This document shows, one piece after another, positions 27,301 to 37,140 of a stretch of 64,000 bases of DNA (position 1 is the stretch's first letter; the number at the start of each line of letters is the position of its first letter). The notes under the pieces are model-generated. The model worked only from the letters and a program-made list of their open reading frames with translations, was not told the origin of the DNA and did not search any database. This DNA is from Chlorops oryzae (lineage: Eukaryota; Arthropoda; Insecta; Diptera; Chloropidae). Made by a program: the position numbers and the translations under genes. The stretch is from positions 47,057,393-47,121,392 of the forward strand of contig CM035808.1 of NCBI GenBank assembly GCA_020466095.1, written 5' to 3'.

Positions 27301-27443
27301 AGCATAGTTTTGTTTTTTCATCAACCACCTTAAGATCACCCAAATTAATATTTACCTTGCTTCCTAGCGTCATTCGTGTATTCGAACTGCGATGTTTTTT
27401 GTTGTTTTCTTTTTCTGTCATCGTTGTTGTCAGGTTTTTCGGC

Positions 27444-29148
27444 TCAGTTGTAAATGAAATTCGCCGCATCGCACAAAGCATCGCTGTCTTCGTCGAATTT
27501 TCCATTCATGGCGTAGTTGGAGCCGGCTCCGTAGACCCATTCTTTTTTAATGAAATCGCCATCGGTTGTCGATGACGATGTGTTGTGCAATCCACCTAAC
27601 GAGCTATGATCCAAACGAAAATCATCATCATCGTCGTGATATAGCTGTGCAGGAATGCTGTCTGGTATGGAATGCGCCTCGAAGAGATTACCGTACGATG
27701 GCAGCGAATGATTCAAATTGACATGATGATCGACTAGATCGCTATCGAAATTCGACATGCGAAACTTCGAACTTGGCGGTGAGTGTGGCGAATTCGGTGC
27801 AGCTGAGTCTTCAAACATGACTTCTTCTTTGATTAGCATTTCGTTGGAATTATCACCGGAGCCGGATGAATATAAATTGGGTTCGATTTTTATGATGGCC
27901 GCTGTGGCCAAGGACGGGGAAGATTTCTCATCGTCATCATCGTCGTCAAAGTGCCGACCATTAACGCTGTGATGTAACTGCAGCCGATGATGGCTATGAT
28001 GTTGATTATGTTGATGTTGGTTTCGATTATCGTCGTCATCGTCATCATCGTCCATGTCGTTTGAATGATGGCGTCGGTGGTGATTTCGGTGGTTGTTGTT
28101 GCGCTGCAACGAACGGTGGTGATCGTTCTGTTCATGCAGTTGATTGCCTAACGTTGATCCCAGATGGTGTTGCTGTAAATTTCTAGTGCTGCGTATGGTC
28201 GATGTGCCAATTGCAGCGGAAGCTAATGATATTGGTGCTCCAGTCCTGGAGATCACTACTGATGAGGAACACGATGTCGATGAGGACGAAGGTGATGGCG
28301 ATGGGGATGTACCTAAATTTTTTTTTTTAATTTCATTACTTGAATGCTCTTTATCCGGTGGATCGATGGATATCGAAGCATTGAACTTACCAGCTTGAAC
28401 TACACTTGCCAACGCGGAAGAGAGAGTTGTTGCACCACCAGTTGAATATATGATCGGTGTCTTACGGAGCATTTGTTGTTGTTGTAATGTTGTGCCGTTA
28501 TTCAAACTGCTCCCGGCAGTATGAATAACATTCTGCTGATGAGCCATAACGGACGCATTCAAGCCACCGGCTGAACTATGATCATTTTGCATATAGTTTT
28601 TAAAGACTATTGTCCGTGTCTGTGTGTGCGAGAGCATTACATGTTGTGATCGTAAGTCATGCGAGCCATTTGAAGAAAACGAATTTGAGGAATCATCCTG
28701 ACTCCTAATGACAGTGGTGCTCACAATCGGCATATCGCTGTCACTTAAAGTCGAATTGTCATCCATTTCATCGTCGTCGTCCATGCGCAACATGTGCTGC
28801 TGCTGTTGTTGTTGCTGATGATGATGATTTTGAATGCCACTCGTACTCGGTCCATCTCGACTTGTATGCGGTTCAAGCTTCACTATAGTTGCTGTAGAGG
28901 TGCTGGCGACCGACATTGAACCATTGCTGCCAATAGCACTTGAAGTTGGCTGTTCATACTTAGATGTGGTTGTGGTGACTTGAGCATTTTGTTCACGTTG
29001 ATGCACCTGCATGTGCGTCTGCAATGATGATTGCGTGTGCAATTTCTTTTTGCAAATTTTGCATTCAAAAGGAAAATCGCCAGTGTGCGTGCGAGCGTGT
29101 ATTTTCAAATTATAGCGCTGTCCAAAGCCTTTGCCACAAACGTCACAT
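27444..29148 (-). CDS. Zinc-finger gene exon 2: fingers 6-7 and low-complexity C-terminus
   Basis: It begins right after TTCAG with TGT GAC GTT TGT of finger 6 and continues as one open frame to the stop at 27446-27444. Finger 7 (FECKICKKK..HMQVH) is followed by about 500 residues without further fingers: a VKLEPHT motif, Gln run, His/Asp runs near the middle, IKIEPN and MLIKEEVMFED motifs, and an acidic stretch near the end. Such tails suggest transcriptional regulation, but that is inference. Confidence 0.85.
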
Positions 29149-32135
29149 CTGAATTGAATGGAAATAAATATTTTCGATTAGTGGTGGAATTATTTTGACA
29201 GATCGGATAAATTGAAAAAGGTTGATTCATAGCAACATTGGAGATGCCATAACAATAACAAGCTGAAATCAGCTGTAACTGTTTACGATAATATTTGAGA
29301 CATACTGCCGCAGTATTCAAGTATCTTTCGAAGGCAGCTTTCGATCCGAAAGGCCATGGATTTAACTCTAAAATCTGTCGTGGATGTTTGTATGGTCTGA
29401 TGTAAGCATTTTTTCTTTCTGTCCTGTCTTTCTTTGTTTACCATAACGATCAGATGGCCTCTATAATTAGTGTTTTTTAACAAACCGTTATAAACTAATT
29501 TTAAAAGTGTGAGGCAATGCTTGAGATCGCTGGTTGAAAAACGAAATGTTTTTTTGGAACCAAAAAATAGTGCCTGTAAAAGTGACTGAAATTCCTGGAA
29601 GTACTTAGTAGATGTATTAAACACTGGAGCCGAGAATTAGGTTGCGCATTTAACTATGTCTATATCTTGAGAACCGTTCGATATTTTATTTTCCTGTCTA
29701 TAACAAATTTGTAGCCTTAAACTTACAGAAAATAGCTCTATTAATAACTGATCCAAAAACTACATCTAATACCTAAAAAAAAAAAAAAAAAATCAAAAGC
29801 GCAAAAAATTTACAATTTTCTGTTTTCAAAATTTCTGGCCCGTAATTCCCAAACCGGCGTGAATTTTATGAAAATTATTTGACTAAAATGCAGACAAAAC
29901 ATATCTGGACAACTTTTTCGAGTAGGCTTACTGCATCCGATGTAGTCAAGAAAAACCCGTTCGTTTTGACTAATCTGGTGTCTAAAGTTCAAAATCCAAC
30001 ATTGCGAGAGACCGCGCAAATATATTGCTGGGTGAGAAATTGTCAGAATTTGAAAATTGTGAGAAATGGTGAGAATTTGAAAATTGTGGGAATTGTGAGA
30101 ATTTGGAAATTGTGAGAAATTGTGAGAATTTGAAAATTGTGAGAAATTGTGAGAATTTGAAAATTGTGAGAAATGTGAGAATTTGAAAATTGTGGAATTG
30201 TGAGAATTTGAAAATTGTGAGAAATTGTGAGAATTTGAAAATTGTGAGAAATGGTGAGATTTTGAAAATGCATCCTTGATACCGTTTTGTCAGTGAAAAG
30301 TAACAACCTTTTACAAAAAATCGGCTCTCCATTTTTCATCCACACTGCAACTTCTTTTTTTAATTAGTTTATTGAAATTGTTTGGAACTTACTTGTGCAG
30401 TTTGACGCCCGAATGGAGTTTCGAGTGACCCCTTAAGGAAGCTAAAGCGCTAAAAACTTTTCCACAAATCTCGCACGTCAGATTGACGTTCTCGTTGTGG
30501 ATCTTTTTGTGCACCTTGAAGTATTCGAAGCTCATGAATTCTTTGTGGCAAACGTCGCACTTGTATTTGTGGCGCTCGGATTGCTGGCCAGTATGGACCC
30601 GCATGTGCTTGATGAAATTGGGACGAAAGCGGACAACTCGTCCGCATATTTGGCACTCGTATGGCTTACAGCGCAGACAGTGCTTCTCGTAGTTCTTGAG
30701 CGATTTTAATACCATGTTGCAGATGGCGCATTTCATATTATTGGCATGGCCGGAGCGATGTATATCGAAGAGATCCTTCGAATCGAATTTCTCAACACAC
30801 TCGACGCACTGGTATGTTGTTGTTGTCGTTGGAAGCGCAGAAGTATTAAGAGCTGCAGAAGACGTCGATGCGACCGCTACTAATGATGAAGTTGGCGCTG
30901 GAACCGTTGTTGTGGAACAAGCCGTTATAATTCGACCCGTATGGTTTTTTTGTTGCTGCTGCTGTTGTTGTTGTTGTTGTTGTTGTTGTTGTGTGTGGTG
31001 GTGGTGGTGGTACTGTTACTGCTGTTGTTCCCGCTGCTACGGCAACGTCTCCAACTGGCGTCACAGCAAGTGGTGCACTAACATTTGTTGTGCCAGTCGA
31101 TGATACTACAACCGGCGTCGATGCATTTGCAACCGAAGCCGCTTGCAGTATAAGCTGAGTTGTAGGACCACCATTGCTGGGAACACCTTGTTGCACAACA
31201 TTGAGCACTGCCATCGGACTGCGACTTATGACGGCGGGCATACGGACAAATGTGGCACCAGCCATGCCACCAACAGCATTGCTTATATAGACAGGACGTC
31301 GCTGAAATGATGCTAATGCCTCGGAAACAGGAACTGCCAAAGCACGCGTCGAAGTACTCACAATCGATCCTGCCGGTAATACCAATTGCTGCGGCTGTCC
31401 AGCCAATTCATGATGATGTGCTATGGCGGACGCATTAATATAATCCATTTCATCAGAATGCTGCTGTTCTAATTCACTATCGTCTTGTTGTTCGATCTTA
31501 ATTTGTGCCTGCATTTGCTGCTGCTCCTCTTCCTCCTCAGCTTCGGCGGCTTGTGCTTCCTCTTCGATATCTTGCAGGTTCTCATCATTTAATTCAGGAT
31601 CTTCGATTTCTTCCGCGGCTGCTACCATTGCCGGTAACATGGCGGCGGCAGCAGCTTCCGACGTTTGAATAATAATACGCCGGGTACTTAATAGATGTTG
31701 ATGCTGTTGTTGTTGTTGTTGTTGTTGATCTTGATGTGGTGCGTTGGTGGTGGTGGCAATCATTGCGTCAGCGGTTGGCGTATGACCGCTGCTGTTACTG
31801 TAATCGGAAGCGCTAGTCACTACAGTGTTAGTCGGTGGGCTATCAAGTTTGAGGTTTACATCGCCTAATTCGGTGGAAGATGCAGCTGCTCTGGCTGCTG
31901 CTCTTTCGTGGTCGTCGTCCTCGTCGTCATTGTCGTTCTCTTCGTCTTCGTCATTATCATTATCATCATCCTCGGGCTCCATCGGGGCATCCTGAAGAAT
32001 AAATTCGATTTGTTGCGAGAGTGCGCTGTCGTTCATTGCAATACCGCCGTTCACATGATCGCCAAACAGCGAGGGCAACGTGGTCGTCATGCTACGTGTG
32101 TGGGAATCATTACTACTAATGGGACTACTAGCCAT
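27444..32135 (-). CDS. C2H2 zinc-finger protein, two exons, one frame break
   Basis: A probable nuclear DNA-binding regulator of about 1,150 residues. Coding exons: 32135-30393 and 29148-27444, split by an intron with donor GTAAGT and acceptor TTCAG that joins a Lys codon in finger 6. The N-terminal ~390 residues are rich in Asp/Glu, Gln, Ala, Thr and Ser. Seven fingers follow: YQCVEC..H, MKCAIC (C2HC type), YECQIC, YKCDVC, LTCEIC, HKCDVC and FECKIC. The C-terminal ~520 residues hold poly-Gln, poly-His, poly-Asp and poly-Ser tracts and acidic KIEP/VKLEP-like motifs that resemble SUMO sites. The start ATG at 32135 is the first in the open frame. The frame changes by +1 between the N-terminal part and the fingers, most simply at the A7 run at 30951-30945. 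I do not recognise the orthologue. The fingers are intact, so the gene is likely functional and the break may be an assembly error. Confidence 0.85.
30032..30269 (-). repeat. Minisatellite in the zinc-finger intron
   Basis: About nine near-perfect copies of a 22-29 bp unit made of 'gagaatttgaaaattgt' and 'gagaaattgt' blocks. It lies inside the intron 30392-29149. The open frames on the minus strand here (FSQFLTIFK repeated) are repeat artefacts. Confidence 0.85.
30393..32135 (-). CDS. Zinc-finger gene exon 1: acidic/Gln-rich N-terminus and fingers 1-5
   Basis: From the ATG the frame runs to a TAA at 30846. The finger frame (YQCVEC onward) is one base ahead and is open back to the CAA repeat, where a TAA lies just upstream of it. 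So the switch must occur between about 31004 and 30846, and a one-base change at the A7 run (30951-30945) joins them smoothly into ..QQQKNHTGR or ..ATKNHTGR. The donor after CTGCAC-AA is GTAAGT at 30392. Confidence 0.82.
30945..30951 (-). other. Frame-break site: A7 homopolymer next to CAA/CAG repeat
   Basis: On the coding (minus) strand this is AAAAAAA between GCAGCAGCAAC and CCATACGG. With six A's instead of seven, the N-terminal frame would read straight into the zinc fingers. Homopolymer miscount is the simplest cause. A true null allele or +1 ribosomal shift cannot be excluded from one sequence. Confidence 0.65.
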
Positions 32136-32264
32136 GTTCCTTTTGGTTTTCTTTTTTTATTTTCTGTTTTGTTTTTTATTTTTTTGTTCTTGCTATAAAA
32201 TAGGAATTTTGCCGATTCGCTTTTATTCGATTAAGATTGCGTTGAACAACTTGAATTCATTATT

Positions 32265-32740
32265 TTAATTTCATTTCTCTTCTTTTCATTTCTTTCCTTT
32301 TCATTCCAATTCATTTCAGTCAAGAAGCTTTATTCTTTATTTTCGCTTTATTTTCGCACTTTCTGCCTTTTCCCTTCTTCGCGTATTGATTTTCGAGTTT
32401 CAGAATTGTCCTCGCTTTTTGTGAGAATTTCGGAGGTTTTCACGATTTTCACATTTTTCCCAATTCGCTTTTGACCTTAATTCGCAGCACGAAAATTTTC
32501 CGATTTTCACACTTCATAAAAACGTCATTGCTGAAAATTTTCTTGAAAACGGAAAATGGAATTTTTGTGATCCGCTTTGCTTCCTTCCATAAACAACGGG
32601 GGCTGCCAGAAAATATTTCTCGGACTTTCGTACTTTCTTTATTTATTTTTGCGAAATTTTACATATTTTAAATTGATGGAATGTATGAATGGAAATATTG
32701 AATCCTTTCATTGAAACGGAAATCAATAATAATACATCTT
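32265..32740 (-). repeat. Inverted duplication, left arm (5' flank of zinc-finger gene)
   Basis: It starts about 130 bp upstream of the zinc-finger ATG. It matches the reverse complement of 38897-39278 over nearly its whole length (blocks such as 'cttccataaacaacgggggc' are shared exactly). The left arm has about 95 bp that the right lacks, near 32445-32565. The arm probably contains the promoter or 5' UTR of the gene. Confidence 0.85.
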
Positions 32741-33774
32741 TTAAGTTAATGAAAATTCATGAGGTTCTTAATAAGAAGAACTTCTTATTAAGCTAAAAGT
32801 AAAGGTGGCAGCACTGAGTCTCAATGTTCTCACTTATTTTTTTCTAAATGCGGTAGAATCCCATAATATAGAGGTAGATTTCAGCAAAATGCGGTAGATT
32901 TTTCTTTATTGAAGGAAACTATTTGTTTCAACACAGAAAAAAAAAATAAATTAATTAAACAACTAATGAAATATATTCTTGTTTTTTTTTTAATAAATAA
33001 AAAACAAAACAATTCCTGCTGCCGATTTCGCTTCAATCTTAAGAGCTTATACTCAGATATGCAGTATATACTTGCAAATTAAAGGAAAGTAAGTAAATAC
33101 GCCAGAACCTCTACAAGTGTGAGAGAGTCGACTATCATGTAGTAGTGTAGGTCTAACTGTCGACGTCGAAAAGGCTTTGCCGCGATCGAGAAATTCACCC
33201 GTAAGGGCTCTACGCTCTAAATCAGCAAGTAAATTTCCTATACCAAACACATGTAGAAATAATCAAGAAGTAATTTGGCTTACTTTCGCTACTTGAACGC
33301 ATACGCTAATTAAAAGTAATCGGACTCACAGGGTTGCATTTAAGTCATACATTTTCTATATTTTTGTCGACCTGTCATCGAAATTTCAACTCTGATTTCC
33401 TTTCATCGAAAGAATAAGCTCGTTACTTCCTTTCAATTTACTTTAGACAGCGTTGAGCCCTTTAGGAAGGTAAAGGAAATTCACAAAAAAATTAGCAATA
33501 ATCATACGGGTAGACACAAATGGCACTATAATGCCACTTGCAAGAAAATTTTCCTAGAAACCCGGCGGCGGCTTGGTTTTTATATAGCTTTAAAAGTTCG
33601 TAATTGAAGCTTTAATAAGCGCATGCTGATGTGTTTTTGCCAAATGTGTAAGAATGTTTTCATTTAATAATTAATTGACATACATTTTCAACTACGGCTA
33701 CGAATTTTTCTGTAGTACTTTGTACATAGAATGTAGTATTTTTTACTGAAACAGTGTGATCAAAAAGTTATATA

Positions 33775-34139
33775 AGTGGTATTCTTGTAACAGCGCAAAG
33801 CTGACAATTGAATAACTTTATCTCACATATTTCATGAGCGCACCAAATAAGCAGCTTGCATGCAAAGTTGTGAAAAACAGATAATCAATACTGAAATTTG
33901 AGGAAAATCAAAACAAATGCCGAAATTAAGCAACTAAAGAAATTTTTTAAATAAATATTCAATTTAATTTCTTTAAAAAGCCTCAAAACAACGAGTCAAC
34001 GAGCTTATGCGCTTTATACGCTCGCTTTGCGCTATCTAATCGCAGTGCAGAGTGTGTAAAATTATTTTCATACAAAATTTGACAGTTGGTTTATGAGGGT
34101 GCAAAAATATGAGGTTTGCGCTATTACATTAATACCACT
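33775..34139. mobile_element. MITE with AGTGGTATT termini and TA duplication
   Basis: 365 bp, ends AGTGGTATTCTTGTAACAGC and, on the opposite strand, AGTGGTATTAATGTAATAGC, each followed by GCGCAAA-like sequence. TA flanks both sides. The second copy of the surrounding core (near 35850) lacks it, so an empty site is visible inside the window. TA target suggests the Tc1/mariner superfamily. Confidence 0.75.
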
Positions 34140-34260
34140 ATAGACAGTGTAGGAATAAGAAAACAACTTCTATTGCCCCTTTAATGGAGTTTCATGGATT
34201 ATTTTTATGTTTTTCAAGCTAATCATGGCATTTTATGAGTTTGGTAGATATTTTATATGT

Positions 34261-35006
34261 CCCAGCCGGACATTATCGAATGCATGAAAACATCATTAAT
34301 GCAGAAGAAGTGAAGCAATCATTTTTCGAACGATCTTCTAGTAAAAATATCACAGAAGCAAGCGCTCGTTGCAACAGACCCTGCTTCAAATGAAATTTTC
34401 ATTTGAAAGAGGGTTTTATACTCCCATTTTGAGTGAAGATTCTATGAAATTGTCATGAAAAGCTATTTTTCAATCGGTGTGCTACAATTCTCAAAAGTTT
34501 TATAATTTTGTTGTACTTAAGATGTTTTAAGAATTGAAACTCTTAAGTCTTTCCAAATGCGAAAATGTGTCACAGTCACGAAGTCACGAATTGGCATATC
34601 CGCCAATTTTTTTTAAATATTATTTTTCTTCTTCTCTCAGATCCCCGCGGCGTATACTATTTTTTTCATATGTAATTTTCATTCACGTTGGCACCATATA
34701 CTTTTTTCTAAATGATATTTTCATTCATGTTAGCAGCATACACTCTATTTTCAAATGAAATAATCATGCTCGTTGGATCCAATTCAGTCAGCTAGCATGT
34801 ACTCTTTGCCCAAATGAAGTATTCATGCGGACCAGGGTCATACACTCCTCTACCTAATGAATAACACATGAATTTTGAAGTACTGAAAATAGCGGCCATC
34901 TCCTAACAAACTTCATTAGAAGTAAGGGTTAGTAATGCGAGTAGTCTCAGTATGAATTTTCACCACTTCGGAAGTACTGCAGAAGTAGTGAAATTTCCGG
35001 CTGGGG
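34261..35006. mobile_element. 746-bp insertion with CCCAGCCGG termini
   Basis: Ends CCCAGCCGGACATTA and, on the opposite strand, CCCCAGCCGGAAATT. The paralogous core at 35960-35985 reads continuously across this point, giving an empty site. No clear target duplication. The last ~45 bp also occur at 36170-36215, with the sequence beyond, so part of it was duplicated later. Confidence 0.6.
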
Positions 35007-35231
35007 TAATGTACTCGAAAATCTCCCAAAATTTAAAATTAAAGCGGCAACGCATTTCACCACAGCAGAGCTAAATATTTCGCTTCCATAGCATGCTTTT
35101 CTTTTCCTCGTGCTATATTCATATGTTGAAGCAGCGTAGCTCTAACACAGCGGTGGGCGAGCGCTATCCCGCGGGGCGCTGCAACTGCGAGTCGCTACAA
35201 CGATTGTGCGTGAATCATGATAACGCTCGTC

Positions 35232-35386
35232 CATATTAGAACTATAGCTGCAACTTCGCCAAAAGCTATTAGCTGGTTCACACAACATCGGCTTATGGCG
35301 TGGTTCCCTCAGTTGAACTTTTCCACCAAATCATGCCATAACGCGCTACAACAATTTGGCCGAAGTTGCAGCTATAGTTCTATATG
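35232..35386. mobile_element. Small MITE, CATATAGAACTATAGC family, copy 1
   Basis: Ends CATATTAGAACTATAGCTGC and, on the opposite strand, CATATAGAACTATAGCTGC. It shares its interior (blocks 'aaaagctatta', 'ttatggcgtggtt', 'caccaaatca') with 39513-39690. The flanks CGCTCGTC and GCTCAGTC may be a decayed 8-bp duplication. Confidence 0.7.
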
Positions 35387-35413
35387 GCTCAGTCGCTCGC
35401 TGTCAGTGTTCTA

Positions 35414-36169
35414 CATATAGTACACTATAGGTCTAACTGTCGACGTCGAAAAGCCTCTGCCGCTAATAAGAAACTCCCCATTAGGCAGGGATAGGAAACT
35501 CAACTCTTTCGAGAAATTCACCAAAAAGCTACCAACAAAAACCTTAAGCAGGAATAGGAAATTCAACTCTTTCGAGCAATTCACCAGAAAGCTACCAACA
35601 ACAATACGGGCAGACAAAAAGTGGCACTATGATGCACTTGCAAGAAAATTATAAAAGAAACACGGCGTCGGCTCTGTTTTTTATATTGCTTGAAAAGTTC
35701 ATAATTGAAACTTTACTAATGTATTACGATATGTTTTTGCTCAATGTGCACGAATGTGTTCATTTTGTAATAAATTGACATTACATTTTTGATCACGGCT
35801 ACGAATTTTATTGTACATAGAATTTAGTAATTTTGCTGAAAGTGTGATCAAAAAGTTATGTGGACAGGGTAGGACTAAGAAAACATTTCTATTTCTCCTT
35901 AATATTGAGTTTCCTTGATTATTTTTATGTTGTCCAAGCATTTCATGGCATTTTATGAGTTTGGTAGATATTTATATGTAATGTACTCGAAAGTCGCCCA
36001 AAATTAAAACTAAAAGTGGCAATGCATTTCACCCATTGCAGAGCTAAATAATTTCGCTGCCATAGCATGCTTCTCTTTTCCTCATGCCTTATGCCTATAT
36101 TGAAGCAGCGTAGCTCTAACACATTGCAGGGATTAGGAAGAAGAAGAGTTAGACCTATAGTGCTATATG
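35414..36169. mobile_element. Inner unit of the CATATAG/GGTCTAAC family
   Basis: Ends CATATAGTACACTATAGGTC and, on the opposite strand, CATATAGCACTATAGGTC. Its body is a diverged, shorter copy of the outer unit's core (33136-34260 plus 35007-35150), which makes the insertions in the outer copy easy to see. Confidence 0.6.
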
Positions 36170-36400
36170 ATTTTCACCACTTCGGAAGTACTGCAGAAGT
36201 AGTGAAATTTCCAGCTGGGGTAATGTACTCGAAAATCTCCCAAAATTTAAAATTAAAGCGGCAACGCATTTCACCACAGCAGAGCTAAATATTTCGCTTC
36301 CATAGCATGCTTTTCTTTTCCTCGTGCTATATTCATATGTTGAAGCAGCGTAGCTCTAACACATTGCAGGGATTAGGAAGAAGAAGAGTTAGATCTACAC

Positions 36401-37114
36401 TAGTGATGGGCGATACCGATACGATAGTATCGGGTATCGATACTTTTGGGGCGATACTATCTATCGAAATTTGGCATCGATTCTTTCGCAGCGCGATACT
36501 TACCAGTATCGATACTTGGAGACTTAATTTAGAGTATTCTGTCTGAATTGCGTACTCGTTGGAACATCTGTTCCTTGCGAAAGACTTTTTTCAATGGCGG
36601 CTTTAATAATGGATGAGTGCGGGAATTGACTTTCGCCAGAGCATTTGAAAAGAAGAATTTTCCTTGCTGCTCTGAACCAACAATATTGGTTTTCCCAATA
36701 ATAGGCCAATTCACAGTTCATGCTAATTTATGGTTTAATATGCTAATTTGCTTTTTTTTCGATTTTCATTAAAACTGCTCAAAATACTGTACATAATTTG
36801 CATATATAATACATACATTTCAAATACATACCCTGAAAATATTTTTTAAGTATTTCATATTTTATAATTTCTTTAGAAATCGTATTACGATCATCGTAAT
36901 GATAATGCGGGTAAGAAAGTGTTTAGCCTATTATTGCGCTTCAAAGCACTTATTTACTCAGGGGAGCGGATATAAAAATGGGTATCGTTTTATTCGATAC
37001 TATATCTTGGTATCGATTCCTTTAGCCGCGATAGTATCGCTGTATCGATACTGATTGGATTTGAGTATCGCGATACCCAAGTATCGATACTGGTTTCGGA
37101 TTTGCCCATCACTA
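36401..37114. mobile_element. hAT element, non-autonomous, with TATCGATA-type subterminal repeats
   Basis: 714 bp with ends TAGTGATGGGCGATAC and, on the opposite strand, TAGTGATGGGCAAATCC, flanked by a perfect 8-bp duplication ATCTACAC (36393-36400 and 37115-37122). Both ends carry clusters of TATCGATAC, CGATACT and related motifs. It sits inside the right terminal repeat of the outer unit, so it is younger. A transposase remnant lies at 36555-36701. Confidence 0.9.
36555..36701 (+). pseudogene. hAT transposase C-terminal remnant
   Basis: One frame reads LVGTSVPCERLFSMAALIMD, a stop, then LSPEHLKRRIFLAALNQQYW. This matches the conserved hAT dimerisation signature (P.SERLFS.A.....R..L.PE.L..L.FL) with one stop codon where an Arg/Asn stretch is usual. 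The rest of the ~600-residue transposase is deleted. The source was a ZBED-like hAT transposon. Confidence 0.78.
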
Positions 37115-37140
37115 ATCTACACTCCTACATGCTACTAACT

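Larger units (their letters stand above)
8776..27443. other. Long intergenic region, AT-rich, MITE-laden, no gene supported
   Basis: It lies between the 3' ends of two convergent genes (Rhophilin + and zinc finger -). The open frames are short, AT-biased and without domains. Entries below mark the repeats seen. 17.2-21.3 kb is very T-rich on the + strand (TTTTG and TTTA runs), and some of 20-27.4 kb could be 3' UTR of the zinc-finger gene, but no end can be fixed. A diffuse repeat family beginning like 'cgtgccagtttgactt' recurs at about 15484-15610, 18895-18970 and 24650-24740. Confidence 0.6.
33136..37131. mobile_element. Nested element family with CATGTAG/CATATAG termini (outer unit)
   Basis: The left end CATGTAGTAGTGTAGGTCTA (33136 on) and the right end, on the opposite strand, CATGTAGGAGTGTAGATCTA (37131 back) are inverted repeats. 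The interior contains a core that is repeated in the inner unit 35414-36169, plus insertions at 33775-34139, 34261-35006, 35232-35386 and 36401-37114. CA...TG ends and the related 178-bp element with an 8-bp duplication point to a P-like or other 8-bp-TSD DNA transposon, but no transposase is present. Confidence 0.55.

Noticed and set aside
29283..29624. 113-codon minus-strand frame in the zinc-finger intron
   Set aside because: No motif, lies wholly between a clear donor and acceptor, and would disrupt the finger 6 junction.
30032..30269. CRISPR-like regular repeats
   Set aside because: Units are contiguous without unique spacers, and the genome is an animal's; it is a minisatellite.
30696..31103. 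Open frame on + with a long Cys/Trp run
   Set aside because: It is the antisense of the CAA/CAC repeat in the zinc-finger exon; the minus strand carries the real fingers.
32135..32198. Extra coding upstream of the zinc-finger ATG
   Set aside because: The sequence upstream is A/T-rich with stops in frame; the ATG at 32135 is the natural start.
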